A stretch of 33,326 bases of DNA from a bacterium. GTDB lineage: Bacteria > CLD3 > SB21. The position numbers and the translations under genes were made by a program. Under the pieces are notes generated by a model. The model did no database searches. It saw nothing but the letters and a program-made list of their open reading frames with translations, and was not told where the DNA came from. Shown in pieces: positions 32,901-33,326 of this stretch. Numbering within the stretch: the first letter of the stretch is position 1; the number at the start of each line of letters is the position of its first letter. Where the stretch lies: assembly GCA_019695335.1 (NCBI GenBank), contig JAIBAF010000040.1, positions 1 through 33,326 of the forward strand, in the 5' to 3' direction.

Positions 32901-33326
32901 TCAGAACCATCGTTTCATTCTAAAGAAAAAATACATCGTCACGGAAACAAAAATCATCAACATAATTGAAAATAGATATCCATATTGCCATTTTAATTCC
33001 GGCATGTTATCAAAATTCATCCCATACACGCCTGCGATAAACGACAACGGCATAAAAATCGTTGTGATAATAGTCAGTCGTTGCATAATGGCGTTGACAT
33101 GGAGAGAATTTTCATTGAGTTGATTAGACAGAATTGAATAATACGCGTCAAAAATTCCGCCAATCATGTCACGGTAGGATTCGATGGCTTCGTTGACGCG
33201 AATAAGATGATCGTAGATATCTCTGAAATAAATTTGCGACGTCGGTGAAATGGCAGAGTTGCCGCTGTGGATCAAGCGTCCGATCACATCGCGTTGCGGG
33301 GAAGCAGTGCGCCGGAAGGCGGCCAA
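32901..33326 (-). CDS. corA: CorA-type magnesium/divalent metal transporter, C-terminal part (truncated by window edge)
   Basis: The minus strand is open from the window edge for 141 codons to TGA at 32901. It contains the end of the long cytoplasmic stalk helix (IYDHLIRVNEAIESYRDMIGG), NQLNENSLHVNAIMQRLTIITTIFMP, TM1 ending in the selectivity motif YGMNF, the loop NMPELKWQ, TM2 (LFSIMLMIFVSVTMYFFF) and a short basic tail MKRWF. The GMN motif is diagnostic of the CorA/Mrs2 superfamily of pentameric Mg2+ channels. The N-terminal domain and true start are outside the window. Confidence 0.93.
   Translation of the reverse strand: MAAFRRTASPQRDVIGRLIHSGNSAISPTSQIYFRDIYDHLIRVNEAIESYRDMIGGIFDAYYSILSNQLNENSLHVNAIMQRLTIITTIFMPLSFIAGVYGMNFDNMPELKWQYGYLFSIMLMIFVSVTMYFFFRMKRWF

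Noticed and set aside
32888-32901. ACAGA-AATC-TCTGT palindrome upstream of ferritin as a Fur-type site
   Set aside because: It does not match a Fur box and lies at the end of corA; with a single copy it may be chance.
1-33326. tRNA, rRNA, CRISPR arrays, insertion sequences, phage or toxin-antitoxin genes
   Set aside because: I found no cloverleaf-like segment, regularly spaced repeats, transposase or integrase motifs, or terminal inverted repeats in either strand by reading; a covariance-model scan was not possible.

Overview
The window looks like a piece of chromosome from a Gram-negative bacterium. It has a patatin/outer-membrane-barrel protein, apparent lipoprotein signals, an oligopeptidase B, tandem ThyX-like domains fused in one protein, an efp-accB pair and orphan histidine kinases with HQLGTP-type H-boxes. 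Together these suggest the FCB side of the tree (Bacteroidota/Ignavibacteria/Calditrichota/KSB1-like). That placement is inference from gene content only. Base composition is uneven by eye: the hydrogenase operon (about 4.4-9.4 kb) is clearly more GC-rich than the sigma-factor block (about 17.8-19.8 kb). I see no rRNA, tRNA, CRISPR array or insertion sequence, and no gene-free gap exceeds 300 bases.

Left part (1-4142, minus strand): the start of a truncated MDR-type oxidoreductase, a membrane GGDEF diguanylate cyclase, and then a compact five-gene operon led by an ArsR-type winged-helix regulator. The regulator is followed by a double-SRPBCC (AHSA1-like) protein, a cytidine/blasticidin-S-deaminase-like enzyme and two single-domain SRPBCC proteins. 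A strong sigma70-like promoter with an inverted repeat between its -35 and -10 boxes places the expected transcript start at the regulator's ATG, so the mRNA is probably leaderless and autoregulated.

Hydrogenase part (4405-9427, plus strand): a complete group 3b-type cytosolic [NiFe] hydrogenase (sulfhydrogenase-like) operon. The order is Fe-S beta subunit, a stand-alone cyclic-nucleotide-binding-fold protein without a DNA-binding domain, FAD/NAD(P)/2Fe-2S gamma subunit, small subunit, large subunit and the C-terminal maturation protease. A CRP-type 16-bp palindrome lies upstream. No hyp maturation genes are present. Next come a SnoaL/DUF4440-type protein whose lipoprotein signal peptide appears frameshifted, a convergent MoaD/ThiS-like plus BNR-repeat gene pair, a PlpD-like patatin, oligopeptidase B, an AraC regulator and a PIG3-type quinone oxidoreductase.

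Middle and right part (17944-33326): an ECF sigma factor with a partner protein ending in a TonB/AgmX-like domain and a small winged-helix-like protein, closed by a bidirectional terminator. The terminator is shared with a convergent stand-alone CBM48 protein. Then follow EF-P (Asn at the loop tip where Lys or Arg is usual), AccB, a terminator, an orphan sensor kinase and a polysaccharide deacetylase whose 3' end overlaps the kinase gene antisense. A seven-gene co-directional run (24407-32293) holds a small unknown protein, phosphodiester glycosidase, a second orphan kinase, a UPF0237-like ACT protein, a crotonase lacking one catalytic Glu, a double ThyX-like protein and PurL. Ferritin and a truncated CorA transporter close the window on the minus strand.

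The best candidates for something undescribed are the ArsR/SRPBCC/deaminase operon, the sigma factor with its TonB-C-like partner, the frameshifted lipoprotein leader and the double ThyX protein.
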